Source of the DNA: Ciona intestinalis
Taxonomy: Eukaryota; Chordata; Ascidiacea; Phlebobranchia; Cionidae
Assembly (NCBI RefSeq): GCF_000224145.3
Contig: NW_004190338.2
Location: 1 to 64,000 of the forward strand
DNA: 64,000 nt
Reading direction: 5' to 3'
Part shown: one piece after another, positions 11,138-24,300 of the stretch
Layout: each line of letters opens with the position of its first letter
Numbering within the stretch: position 1 is the stretch's first letter
The notes under the pieces: model-generated
Database searches by the model: none
Told to the model about the DNA's origin: nothing
What the model saw: the letters and a program-made list of their open reading frames with translations, nothing else
Translations under genes and position numbers: made by a program

Positions 11138-11445
11138 GATGTAAATAAATCGGTAAATTATAGCAAAGGCCTGCTTTAAAAAGCAGTCTATTTTGTTTGT
11201 TAAACAATAACAGGCGTGGTATTAAAGTACAGGCCACACAAACCCAATAAACAACAGTTTCTATGTCATATATATTTTTATAAAATAAATTTGACACTTG
11301 TCTGTACCAAACGAAAATGTTGTGAAGAAGCGGTATGACTGGTTGTATTATATCGACTATAGCGACACTTTGTCGATTGTCCACCCAAGAGTTCTCATAT
11401 ACGCCCAGATAAAATCGAAATATGATTAAGCGAGTTTTGATCACC

Positions 11446-11643
11446 ATAGTAGGGCGGGGGGAGATGGGACACTTTTAGCACATAGTATTCAAATATCTTG
11501 ATTATGTTTAAACAATTAAAAACTATCTTTGGGAGTCGTAAGGATCCGTTTTTTTTTAATTCTTCGATTTTTCTTTGTTTACTAAAGCAAACAGAACGAG
11601 AAAATTGAATGAAAATGTGTCTCATCTTCCCCCACCATACTAT
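11446..11643 (+). mobile_element. Short TIR element (MITE), type 1
   Basis: Ends TAGTAGGGCGGGGGGAGATG and CTTCCCCCACCATACTATA. Intergenic, immediately next to a type 2 copy. Confidence 0.8.
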
Positions 11644-11647
11644 ATAG

Positions 11648-11787
11648 CAGTGTAGGGGTAAGATGGTCTATATATGTTTATAGCCCGTCGACTATAAAGG
11701 ACCCGTGTTGATTGATTAAAATATAAACGGGAAATATGGGATTTAGGCGCGAACGGTATCCCACCTCACCCCACCTAACAGTACTAT
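11648..11787 (+). mobile_element. Short TIR element, type 2
   Basis: Related but distinct family: it begins GTAGGGGTAAGATGGTC and ends GGTATCCCACCTCACCCCAC. It abuts the preceding type 1 copy. Confidence 0.6.
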
Positions 11788-12049
11788 ATTAGTCTAGCGA
11801 AAACGCGTGTTGATGATTTTTTAAATGTATATTACGGAGCATGCTGTGCCGCTTCCTTCTTGTATAGACCATGTTAGAAAGTAAGTCTTCTAATACAGTT
11901 ATGATTAATGTTGTAGAATGGAAATAATAAAAAAGAAAAAAAAAGGTTTAGTCTAAAACGAAAGGTCAACGAATCGCTCACTTTTCCGGATATTTTAGAC
12001 TGAACGACAAAAAACACATCAAGCCACTGATGTTAAATGATGTGATTTT

Positions 12050-12055
12050 TTTATT
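12050..12055 (-). promoter_or_regulatory. Polyadenylation signal (AATAAA on - strand)
   Basis: Hexamer 113 bp past the stop of the NHL-repeat gene. Confidence 0.5.
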
Positions 12056-12167
12056 TGGCACTACTCTTAAATTCGTTTTATTTTCACTTTTTTTTCTAAA
12101 CAAAGACAATCTCTGTGACCTTACGTGCAACGACAAACACAAATAGCCGTTTAAAAAATTAACGCAG

Positions 12168-14415
12168 TTAAAGTTTATGCGCATTTTTCATTTTCCAGTA
12201 TTTGTCCCAGTGTCGTCCTGCAAATCCTCTCCAGTAGCGGCTTGTGAGCCACAATAAGATCATGAACAAGCAGAGAGCGATAATGGTCGTACTTGCAAAC
12301 ACGGACGACCGGTTATGCACCAGTAAATCTCGGTATGCATCCACTTTACCGAGATGCTGGATCAACATAGCGGAGTTCTGTGCAACCTCTGTATTACCCA
12401 GCGCAGTGATTGCACGCACTCTGTGGTTATACTGATCGGTCACGTACAACATTTTCCTTTCCGCGTCAAGGTCGAGACCAGTAGGGTGAAAGAATTGAGC
12501 ATCAGTGCCGACGGCATCCCTTGACCCATAGCTCTCACTACCAGCTAGCACAGTCAAGCTATAGTCGATAAGAGAAATCATACGGATGCAGTTGTTTCCA
12601 AACTCCGCCACATAAAGCACCTCATGCTCTGGGTCAATAGCAATACCTTCAGGGTAGTTCATTGCAAGACCGTGACCAAATATCCTGAAAAGAACATCGT
12701 TTAATGCTCTATAGAACATTACAATTTTCCCAATCAGCATCATGAATCTTACCTCTGGTTAACGTCCCCAGGTTCTCCCCCACCTGCAATGGTGGTAACT
12801 GTTTTCTTTTTCAAGTCCAACATGCGTACTGCGTGATTGTAGTGATCAGAAACATATAACACATCTTTTCTGACGTCGTATGCCATGCCCGTTGGGTGGC
12901 GCCACATAGCTTCGGCAAAGCTGCCATCTTTAAAACCTTCCATTCTAGGTCCGCCAGTCAGCGTTGTGACTTTTGGGGTGGCTGAATCTACATTTATAAT
13001 TCGAATAGCGTGGTTATCTGTATCAGCAATAAAGAGGCGGTCGTTCGTGTCATCATATTCCAATTGCTGTGGGTTGTTCAATCTAAGAAAAGAGGGATCT
13101 CGTTACAGGAACCGAAGCAGCCAAACAATAAAAAGGGAAGCACGCGTCACATATTGTATCTTTTATGTGTTTGCAAACAAAATTTACGGCTTTATAATGT
13201 TTTAAATAATTGTGTGAAATGCTATATAATTCAGTTACAACTTACCCTGCAGTTAAAAGTGAACCGTCCTTAAAAGCTTTGTCACCATTGGTTCCGGCAA
13301 ATGTAGTTACTTCATTTGTACCCAGGTCCATAAGACGGATAGCGTTGTTACCACTATCAGCAATGTACATTTTCTGTCGTTTATGGTCAAGCGCCATGCC
13401 GGCAATATGAAAGAATTGGGCTTTTAATCCGACACCATTTGCGAATCTAAATCGGTTTCAATTATTTTATAAGCTAATTGCGTTGGTTACTGAAAGGTGG
13501 AATAAAAGAGTATTGTATCAACATGTATACATTAAAACTGTGTAGATGAAATTTCGTACAAGGTGTACGATCATAGTTTACTACATATGGCATTAGACTA
13601 GAGCATACAAAATAGCCACCTACCCTTGGCTTGAACCAGCGGAAGTCGTAGAAACGTCAGTTACAAGATCAACTCTTCGTACTCTATCATTGCCATGCGG
13701 AGTGTCAGGACAACCACAATCTGCCACGTAGACAGAATGCTTCACTTTGTCGTATACAATCCCCCAAGGATAGTTGAATCTACAGTGAGGAAGCAATTGG
13801 TGGGAATATAGACTTAGGAAATTGTGTTGGCCGCGACCATATGTTATTGTGCAAAGCAAAGTTGCGTTACAGCAGCTCGGTTAAAGTATATTAAACCCTA
13901 AATCCCAAAACAGTTGTATAATAGGGTTCGGGGAAGAGGAGACAACTTTAGCACATAGTGTACGATAATCCTGATCGTGTTTTAAACAATTAACAACGGC
14001 ATATGGGAGTCGTAATGATACGGTTTATTAAAATTCTTGGAATGTTTTATATGTTTACTACTAAATCGGAAAATGGAACGATAAGGTGACCCATCTTCCC
14101 CACCCTATACACAAGCATATTATTTACACAAATGTACCACTCCAATAGTACTGCTACAGTGTTAGTAATGTACAAAAACAGAGACTCTCAATAAATAGGA
14201 TATCCTTACCTTGTGTCTGCTAACGCACCGTCCACGGAGTTTGGCCCATCAACACATGTGTCCACTGCCCCAACATGAGGGTACCCACCCCCCGCTAAAG
14301 TCTTGACGATCCCCTCCATACAAGAGGCATGATGGAATAGACACAAACCAACCACGAGGTAGCAAATCATCCTACTATTTACTGAAATGCGCCTGTTTGT
14401 TAAGCGGTTAAACAA
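12168..14415 (-). CDS. NHL-repeat single-pass membrane protein
   Basis: Exons on the - strand: 14415-14210, 13779-13624, 13446-13246, 13082-12753 and 12684-12168. All introns have GT/AG ends, each in phase 2, and the total is 469 aa. The N-terminus has a hydrophobic leader (MICYLVVGLCLFHHASC; the better start may be the Met at 14370 rather than 14415). It is followed by about five NHL-type beta-propeller repeats, each with a YP/HP..G.A.D........Y.AD..N..IR core, as in LFIADTDNHAIRIIN and LYVSDHYNHAVRMLD. Residues about 424-446 form one transmembrane helix (FASTTIIALCLFMILLWLTS), then a 20-residue basic cytoplasmic tail. NHL propellers bind proteins or RNA; here the leader and helix place the propeller outside the cell. 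I do not recognise a named orthologue. Confidence 0.88.
13920..14110 (+). mobile_element. Short TIR element (MITE), type 1
   Basis: Diverged copy (AGGGTTCGGGGAAGAGGAGA / CCATCTTCCCCACCCTA) in intron 1 of the NHL gene. Confidence 0.7.
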
Positions 14416-16718
14416 ATCAATAAGAAAACGACTTTAAAACGCACGAGCCGTGACCGAAACTATAATGCTATCATAGAACGTGACAGGTTTCCCAACGCAA
14501 ATATTCGTTGACGTGATTTGAAACACTAGCTAGAATCCCTTTTACAACATTAAGTTAGGGTAACTAATATATTAAGTTGCCGAAAGATGTGACGTGTGTT
14601 TATTTCCTTTCTCGTTCCATTTGACAGTAAACCAAGAACACTTACATAGTTATAACCGTGAACCCGGGACTCTGAAACAGCGCTGTTTTAAAACACGATC
14701 AAGAAACATGTTATTTAGGTGTTAACGTTATCTTTTCTTACCACTCCAAAAACTTCGATTCGTATAATAAGGTTTCATCCTTTCTTTAGTTGTTATGTAA
14801 TCTGTGTAAACAGGGCTTATCAAGCAGATATCTAAAAAGCTTTTACGAGTCTGCCTTTTCCCTGATCGAAATAACATAGTAACGTATCAACTGCCCTACG
14901 CAGAACATTACACAGTGTGTCGCTCATAAAGAATCCAAACTGATCGGCCATATGGATGATTGAGACAATAACTTCCCGTCTTTTCAAGTGGATATAAGGG
15001 AGATGGGATGAATGGGTTTTAATTTCCCCGCCTTACAGCAACGTGCAATGCGCGGCACTTAATGCTTTGCTGGCCTGTGTCTGCCCTACAACGTGTATAG
15101 TATATTATGCACCAGCACCCACAAATGCAAGCATAGCTAATACACATATCGCGGGGTAGCAGGTAGAGGTACCAAGAGCTTTGAGTTTGCCGTTATTCAA
15201 CAGTAATTAGTTTTGTATTGTAAGAAGCCGTAAAGAAAGGGGCAATTTAAATCAGCGTTTTATCAATAAATAAAAAACAGCTGTAAATATTTTTTAAAGT
15301 TACAGTCCGGTTCCAACTTACACGTCCCCACTATTGCATCTAGTTTATTACACTGTTTAACGAGTTAACGTCTAATTTCTGGCAGCTTGCCACATGTATT
15401 GCTTCTAATTATAGCAGGAAATCATATGCCGCGGAACCAATAGTGGTTTCCCAATATCCCAGCATGCAGCATATGCTTACTCATTTCTTTGTGTGGCTGT
15501 TCTGTCACAACATTTATGCATGTATAAGCGTGATACCAGATATTGCATGTTGTGTAAAAACTGTACTAGTTATAAAGTTACATGAATCACCTTTAAGTGG
15601 TCAAATTATAGCCTACATTATGTAATTGTAAAATTGAAACTGGTAATTCATACCACACTGGTAAATATGAACTACAGGGAGAAATAGTAGCCTCGTGTAT
15701 TGTCACCTCTTCAGTACACGCGAGGTTTCCACGTATGCAAACTACGTGTAAACGTTCCCTTTCAAAACAGTATAAAAGATTAAAATACGATTATGAGTAA
15801 AACACGAGTAAGCGACAAAATACTACGCACATTGTACATAAATGTACTTTGTATTATGACCTTTGGCAAGAGGCCAAATCGTATGCACTCTTCACAGATT
15901 TCAAAAGTAAAGAAAGCTAAATTGAAACCCTCGTTTTAATAAGTACCAGTATCGTGAAATGTCGATTTAAGGTCAAATACTATACGCTGAAATATTCGTG
16001 TCCCGTTAAGGCACGATACCACTTTCGCGTGATGTAAACAACCGGTTTGAAATCTAATATAAATAGCATGGCGAAAATAAATAGAAATTTAGGTAACGAT
16101 TAAACAACGTCATTTTGGCTAAACGGGAATTGACCAAACATGGGTAAAAGTACCTGCGAACTCCTAATAGTTCCGTGGTGCTCAGACTAATTAATTAAAC
16201 GAACAAAATTTATCACTTTTGCTGAAGACTTGTCAATCATGCAGGCCGATTCCGGTGTCATGTAACTCGTGATTTAGGTTTGTAAAAGTACAACTGTTTG
16301 CCATCACGCAGTCGTTTGGAACTGGTCCAATTCGATCTGCAGTAACGTTTTAAAGCCACGCAAAGTAATTAAATTTTGCGAAAGTGTGTGGTCACACGAT
16401 ACACTGATTAAGCATTTTGAAATTAGTGGAAACGCAAACAGGAAGTTAAGTGACAATGCACACGAAACGCCTCGGAGGATGCACGATCAAAAACAACTTT
16501 GCCATTTATTCCACCACCCGTGATATTCCTCCTATATTTTCCAATTATCGTTTTCACATACTTTTGTGTGGGGAGTCATTGGATACTTCTAATATATCGG
16601 GTTGTGTATAACTTTAAACATTTCGAAGTGTAATCAATTTAAAATTCTATGATTACATCAAATTAAAACCGATTTTCTGTAAACGTAAAACATGAGTGTG
16701 CAAAAACTATTTTTACCC

Positions 16719-16909
16719 GGAAACACTTGGTGGTCAAACAAGATGGGAAACACTGCTTTAAATACGTTCAAGTTGTTCAACAAAATGGTGTTTGCAATAA
16801 GATATCCATAAATGTGTTGTTGATTAGCAAAGGCATCGTGCGCTAACAGTTCGTCGAACTTACTTTTAAACGCAAATTGTTCTATTTTTGGCACTGATGT
16901 GTCCACCAT
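16719..16909 (-). CDS. Weak candidate first exon, unknown product
   Basis: ATG at 16909 opens about 63 codons ending in CCGG|GTAAAA, a fair donor. About 15 bp upstream of the ATG are a TGACGTCA site and an inverted CCAAT box, as in a promoter. No downstream exon was found, and the protein resembles nothing I know. Confidence 0.2.
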
Positions 16910-16923
16910 CTACGTCACGCGGC

Positions 16924-17408
16924 TGACGTCACTAATTGGTCGGGTTGTCTTTCACCTGACCGATCTCTTTCCGATGACTGACAGACTGATCGATGTTGCC
17001 TTATTTGTGTACTCGAATTGTGGAAAAAGGCCGCGCCTATATGCAACACGAAGCAAAAGGGAAAATTCGTGAACAGCCCATGCTAAATCAGTAGCGCAGG
17101 CATTTTCTATATAAGAGGTGTACTGCATCTGGACGTTGCAGTTTGCGGGTAGAAAATCCCAGCAAAACTGCATACACGTATCGCATTGGCCTGAGGGCTT
17201 GGACATCTCGTCAGAGCCAGCGGTGAAAATCAGCGCGCGCCCTCTCTGCCTGCTTCTAAAAAAAGAGACATTTCTTCCCGGTGACCGTGTGCAAGTCTCA
17301 AGTCGACTTCAGTAAGCAATAGCCAGCGGCAAAGTGACACTTGGTACCTATGCCTGTAAGACAGCGCGTCATCGGTATGACGTCATGATCAGGTTCAAGG
17401 TGACGTCA
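16924..17408. promoter_or_regulatory. Cluster of CRE palindromes
   Basis: Three perfect 8-bp palindromes TGACGTCA at 16924-16931, 17378-17385 and 17401-17408, with a fourth at 18583-18590 just after exon 1 of the FN3/VWA gene. This motif is the CREB/ATF site. A role in driving the divergent genes is inferred. Confidence 0.45.
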
Positions 17409-18320
17409 CGCATTGTCAGCCAGTCGCGTGGCAAGCTGAATTCGTAGTAAGCAAAGAACTCGAAATTCTCGCGTAAAATTAGCCCCCAAACTGTATAAGC
17501 CAGCAATTAGGACTTCGTAACTTATTTACTCAAGAGTCAGTCGTACAATGGTATACGTATTAGAGCTGATTTGTATATTTACGGAACGAAATTTAAAACG
17601 GGGATTTTTTTAACGAAATTATGATTTTTTTTACTCAAAATGGCAATTGTCCACCGAATTTTTTACTCTTTTTTAAAATATGTAAATATTATTATCTACA
17701 ATTCTATATATTGAATGTAAAAGCGACAGGAAATTTAGTAATTAAAACGTGCACCATATACAGCTCGGCCAGTGCCGCCTTGCAATATAAGGATGCATTC
17801 GTTTCAGAATCGTGGATTGAGGCTTTGACGAGATACTTACAGCACGATACAGTATTCGTCAGTTAAATAAGTCATACACCATCAACAAACACCAAGAACT
17901 GGAATGTCCGGGCCGTAGGCCGCTGCTACAAACACAGAGGTGCAGGATGTGCGGTTTTTAGAAAGAGTGCGAGACAGGGCATGAGCTATGTTAGGTTTGG
18001 GAAATTTAAAATAAGGTCGCGCTTTATGAAGAATCAACCTTGTTACTGTTCATTGCAAGCCGCAGGGCAAACCGACGCTTGCGATTACCGCTAATTATTA
18101 GCAACAGCGTAAACTAGATAACATATACACACTTGACGAGTTTTCGAGTTTTAAGGTTTTGGCAAAGTAATGTAATATTGCACGGTACAAATATAACTTT
18201 TCTTAACAGATAAGATTTCTTACAGTTGTTTATTTGGATCAATAGATAAAATATTTCCATTTCTTCGAACAAAATTGTTATTTCCTTTGCAAATTGGAAA
18301 CGGGATTTATATTCATCAAG

Positions 18321-21300
18321 ATGTCCGCATCTATTCAGAGTGCCGAAATACGACGAGGAATTTTCATATTGCTGGCTGGTAAGTGCACCCTGCATGATGA
18401 TGCGCTGGCAATACGAAAGACAAATGTGTCACGTCGCTAAAGGAAGTAATCTGACCAGAGTCCATCGCGTTGGCCGTGGGCCAGAAATTAATATTGTTTT
18501 GTAATTGCTACACTTGATTACCCGCACGTCCCGTAATTATTCCATGATTATTACGTCATAATTATCGCATCGCGTATCGCAATGACGTCAATGATCTTAT
18601 TTTGGGAGCCGAGCGCTCGGAAAGAAGCGATCGTACACAATATCTTGACGATTAGAGTTCACCGTAAAAGTGAGTCAGGCAATTTGAGACTCATTTGCCT
18701 CGCCGCTAGTCAGAGGTAGGTCAGTTGCAAAAGCAGCAGATTTCAACGGTTATACATTTTATGTGGACTGGTAGTTAGCGTAAATTTATTAACGGTGAGA
18801 ATTTGTTAAGCTTCGTAAATTTTTAAATTTTGTGTAATTTAGAAAATAAAATAAATTTATAACTTTACGTATAATTTATCAAAGCATATACTTTATCCAA
18901 ATATTTATGCGTAAAAACCTGTATGCGCAAAAAAGAAGACCGACGCGGAATTTTCCCATATTTTTCTGCGGAAAAATTATACAAATATGTAAACTTTAAC
19001 TTGAAGTGAACGCCAAACCGTGTATTTGCTTATCGTAGCTTAAAACAGAGGTTAAACTCTCTTAATGAAAACTGATAAATTTTTGAGGCGTAGGAGCAGG
19101 AAATAAACCTCAAAGCTGCAAAACTGAAAATAAATAATCGCAGATCCAAGATTAGGAATTACTCGTTGGTTTGTACTTTAAATAAACGCACGATGAGCGT
19201 AATTATTGGGAGGAGTGACTATACCACGCTATTGAGAAACGGCTAATTTTTTTAATTTTCTTAGCTTTTTTGACCGAAATGAAAGTATGTGGTTGAAATT
19301 TAAATATAGGCTTTTATTTCGAGGTAACTTTAAAGTATTTATAAGATTATTGGAATGAAAGTAAATTACGTTTATACCGTTCAACTTTATATGAATCCTT
19401 AATTCCCCATTAATAGATTATTACAACATTGTAAAGCCCGCTTTTAAACCTTTTTTTGCTAAACAGTAAAGAAAATTACTACATTACGGAAATAAATATT
19501 TAAACTTGTCCTACCAGCAGAAATAAATTTAACTGCGCTGGACAATACAAATAATATAGATGTTGGGACCTTTTATAAACCATTGAGTTGACAATTTTGA
19601 AACAATTACTTTACATAAGGGCGACGTTTATAACAATTAGACTACGTTCGTAGCACAATTAAAGCATATTTGCAAATGTTTGTTTATATACAGCTATCAA
19701 CTTAGCATATGCACAAGCGTCCACGGATCCACCAGCAACCACTACAACAACGGTAGCACAATCTGCTGATGAGCCTCAATTTGAACGAAACCCTATTTTC
19801 CAAATATGTAAGTAAAAAAAATACGGCTAAAGAAATTAAAACAATGAATTACGGAAATTGTGTGCTGGTATTACCCAATCATCCCACAGAATGATTTCAC
19901 TTTTTATTGTGCACTGTATTGCCGGAAAAACTATCCATATTTTTGTTTATTTTTTTGGCCAATAAAATTGTCATTTTTCTTAACATGCTGCGTGATTAAT
20001 GTGTCTAATCCTTGCCATTATTTATTTCAGCACACGTCATCCTCCCTCCGGAAAACATAGTAGCCGGAGGTTTTGAGCTCGATCCCGGGCTAGCTTATGT
20101 AACTTGGCAGGGTCAGGCCTTAAACTCCACCAGCTACAGAGTGAAGATTTACCGGTAACTTAAACATCATATTTTAAAGCTACTTTCGCTTGGTATATTT
20201 AAAAAACACAATCGCCTATACAGGTAACATACGAAACCATTGAAACGGGCACGATGTGTTTAATATGAAATATCTAAATTATAGCGACACCCATTGCTCT
20301 ATTTCGAGAATGCTATAATTTAATATCAGTGAAGTCGTATTTGAATCTATACAAATGAAACATTCACCGTTTCCAGCAAAAGCAGATCTGTTTTTACCAC
20401 AATTTTAATTTCTAACATTTGAATTTATTTTTAGGCAAAATAGACATGCACTCGTAGCACAACAAGTGACGGTTGCAAATATCGTGTTCTTTGAGAACTT
20501 AACCCCAGGTGTAAGATACCATGCGACTGTTACAACACTGGTTAGGTCGCCAAGTGGTGCAGAACTGGTGGGGAGAGAAAGTCGTCGTGTGAACTTTATC
20601 CGTAAGTTAAATTCAATATTGTTGGTTGGGGTAAGATGGTTCATGTTTTTATTCTTTTTTTTATCGCCCCCTTTGGTTCGTGATCAAATATTATTTATAG
20701 AATTATATAACCGTATCATCACGACTTTTAAAGATCATTGTAAATTGTTAAAACACGATTTGAAATATGGGATAATGGGCAGTAACACTATTCAACTTAT
20801 CACACAGTGCTATACTTGAATGTATTTATAGAAATTGTACATTTTGCGTAAATTCCATATTTTTGATTTATTACTTTCAACATGTACTGTAGAGCAGCGG
20901 CATATTGTATAGTAGAGTGGGGGAAGATGAGACACTTTTTCATTTTATTTTCTTATACCATTTGGTAGTTTAGACAAAGAACGTTTAAAAAAATATGAAA
21001 CCGTATCGTCGCGACTCCTAAAGAACGTCGTAATTGTTCAAAACACGATTAGTATATTTAGATATTATGTGATAAACGTGTCCCATCTTCCCACACCCTA
21101 CTATAACCTATTTTACTCTACAGCACTTATAACTGTATTAATGCATTTTGCCAAAATGTGCATAAAGATATATTTCTAACCATATGCTTTATTTTAACCA
21201 TGTTGGATCCCACAGTTAAAGGCAACCCTACTGAATGTACAAGCCCGCAAGTATATAGCGAAAGATGCGACGCTCACTGTGTACGAACATGTGTGTCTCC

Positions 21301-24300
21301 TATCCCCGCTTGTGACAGATCATGTAGACCAGGTTGCGCTTGCCCAAGAAGCAACCCTATTTGGCACGATAACGATTGTATTAAGCTAAAGGAATGTCCA
21401 CCACATGAAGGTAATCTAACAATGGCTGGTTTTTAATCTAAAAACACTACATATAAACCATTAAAAAAACACTATGTTAACTGAAGCAGTCTATAAAATA
21501 GCTTCGAAAGCTCTGTTATGGAGTCGACTATTGGGGTAGGATGTTCAACCCTTTCATTCACTTTTATCGTCCAATTTGGTAGTACGCAATAACTATTTAC
21601 AGAAGTATATAACCTTATCACCAGAACTGTAAATGAAGGCTGTTAAATTCAACAGCAGCATGATAAGAAAATATATTATGGGTTAACTGGTATCAACTTA
21701 CCCCACTCTTTATTCAATGAACTCATGCAAAACCAAATTTATTTTACTGCTTACATGTACACAACTAATAGACTTGTAGTTTCGTTGTCACAGAGAAAGA
21801 ATAATCTGGCGAGTACGATTTGGTCATTATAATAACTTCTTCACTGTATTGCAGTTACTGTGGTCACTCGTAAACCAAGCGGCCTTTTAGTTCAGTTTCA
21901 CGAGGCGGGGTCGATGTTAAAGTGGGATAGAGTGGTCGGTGCATCTAGATACAAAGTCACGGTAAGATGTTTTGCTGTATGTTTTGACCGAATGTCTAAA
22001 CTAAACTATCAACTTTAACCGTGTTTTATGTTTATCTGTTTTAAAACTGCGCTAAAATGGTAGATATCTGTATTTCGTTAGCCCACAATAAACGTTTAAA
22101 TATATTCGAAGTTCGGCAGTGTCGTCATTGCCAGCGTTAAGCGTCATTTGGGCAAGCAAGACACTTAACGATGATTGGTCCAACTCAGTGATCGCTTTTA
22201 GATTGACCATATAGCATCCGCCCAACAAAATAATCAACCAAAAAGTTGAACGCGTGGTAACTTGTAAGTGAGCACGAGGTGTTTGAAACAGAACACCCGT
22301 TGCCCGACATACGAAAATAAATAAACATTCACATAAATAGTATTCATATATTACGCAATGGGTTTACATATAAGAGTTATCAGAGTCTAATATACATTTT
22401 AAACGTAAGGGGTAATTATAATAACTGTATTACTCATTACTGTATAGGTAAGACTAAACAGAGACCGAAGTGTGGTCGCACAGCAACAAGATGTAGACAT
22501 TCCACTGGCATTTCTACCGAACCTAACCCCGGGTACCGAATACTTCTTCGCAGTTGCCGCCATTTTCCCATACTCGGCCGAAGGCCTGGACTCGATCGAA
22601 GTAGAGAATATTGCCTTTGTAAATATTACACAGAATGGATTCTCAGTAACTTGGGACGAAACCTCTGACGATGTAAGTCTAGTAGTTCACGTATTTTATT
22701 CAACTTTACAAACGATTGTATTTCCTATAGTTTTACGATGTTGGATTGTTCGGGTTCGGTGGTTCCTCCCTTCTTTACGACATGCTCAATTTTGAAAAAG
22801 CGTCCGTCCAATTTGAAGAGCTTCCTTCAGACACAACTTTCTATGTTTCTGTTGTGAAATCTGAAATCCCAAGAACCCGCCCACCACATTACACAAATCT
22901 TCACGAAGTTCGAACCCTGGTTGGAGGTGCCTCCGCTGACTACTTCTACGGAGCAACCATAGTTGCCGAATTCATCCAAACTACAACAGAACCAATGGCT
23001 ACTCCACCAATGCCCACAACAACACTAGGCATGGTAGCGGACCAAACAGAACGTAACCCGTCCACAACACCCCAAACAACTACAACAACAATACATAACA
23101 CAGTATATCCGGAACCATATCCAGAACCAACAGCAGGACCAAGCACAACCTATCCAAAACCCGAACCAACAGTATCCAACCAAGACACATCAGCTTCACT
23201 TACAACGTTAGTAACTCAGTACCCAAAACTTTCATCATAAAACCCTCACACATATATTACTTAGATGTCAGCAGCAATATCAAAGCGCCCTCCGATTGAG
23301 AGAAGACTTTCCCGATATATACATACAACTTCCCCAATGCGACATACACGGAGCATTCCTCACGACAGCTTGTCGCAACTTTGAAGTATGTTGGTGCGTC
23401 AACCCTCTTACGGGCGAACAAGTAATGGGAACTGAGTTTTCAACAGGGGGAGTACTTTCATTGAACTGTGACAGAGGTAACTTGTAAATTTTATCAATCC
23501 AACACTTGTTTCATTTTTTGTCGATTAGATAATAATAAATGTAAGAATTCTATTTTTTTTCTTTTTTGGAATTTTGGTTTTTAAATAGGTGTAGGTTTTA
23601 CTGTAGGGACCTTAGTAGGCGCTTACCTATTCTAAGCTTCTAAGTAACTTATATCACAGAAAAGAAAATGTAAAAAAATGGTTGTTTTTATAGCAAGGCT
23701 GGTCTTGGTTTTATCTCGGGTTTGACTGTGCGTGCTATGCTTCAGAGAATAAGTTTAAAAATGTTAAATTTTCTTTGCCCCAACATGTATTACCAAGGCG
23801 TTTCTTTGTAATATCATAAATAAGCTCAAGTTAAGAAATACTATAGAATATACTTAGAAAATAAGAATATGAGGAAACGTTTAAATTTTTGCAGTTACTC
23901 CTACTATATATATATATATATTAGGTTGGGGTAAATGGTCGTTATTTACCCTATTATGTTTTATCGTTCCATATGATAGTGAAGAAAGAATATCTACTCG
24001 TTTATATGTATAACCGGATCCTCACGACTCTAAAAGGGCGTTGTGAACTGTCAAAAGCACGAATAGGAAACAGGCATATTATTTAGTGTCGGTTTCCCTT
24101 TCACTTATTTTAACTTTAAGTTATCACCTTTTATGAATTTTAAATAGTTGGACAGCTTGCTGGACCACCAACAATGTTGTCAGCAAGTGAAATAGGAAGT
24201 ACCTCTGCCACGCTGATGTGGGAATCGAACTCAGAACGTGCGGGTTACATCGGAGATATTTTTCAAGGCACCACCCATATTCGTAGTGTACATTCTACAT

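Larger units (their letters stand above)
11037..12167. other. Convergent intergenic stretch
   Basis: Between the 3' ends of the rightward TSP1 paralogue B and the leftward NHL gene. It holds two TIR elements and the two polyadenylation signals, and no gene that I can support. Confidence 0.5.
14416..18320. other. Long intergenic region upstream of two divergent genes
   Basis: Nearly 4 kb between the NHL gene (leftward) and the first FN3/VWA gene (rightward). It is free of the TIR elements that are dense on both sides. No convincing exon was found apart from a weak - strand candidate near 16.8 kb. TGACGTCA palindromes lie at 16924, 17378 and 17401, the first close to an inverted CCAAT box (ATTGG). 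Confidence 0.5.

Noticed and set aside
16952-17315. ORFs on both strands near the CRE cluster
   Set aside because: Short, overlapping, without splice partners or family resemblance; more likely promoter DNA.
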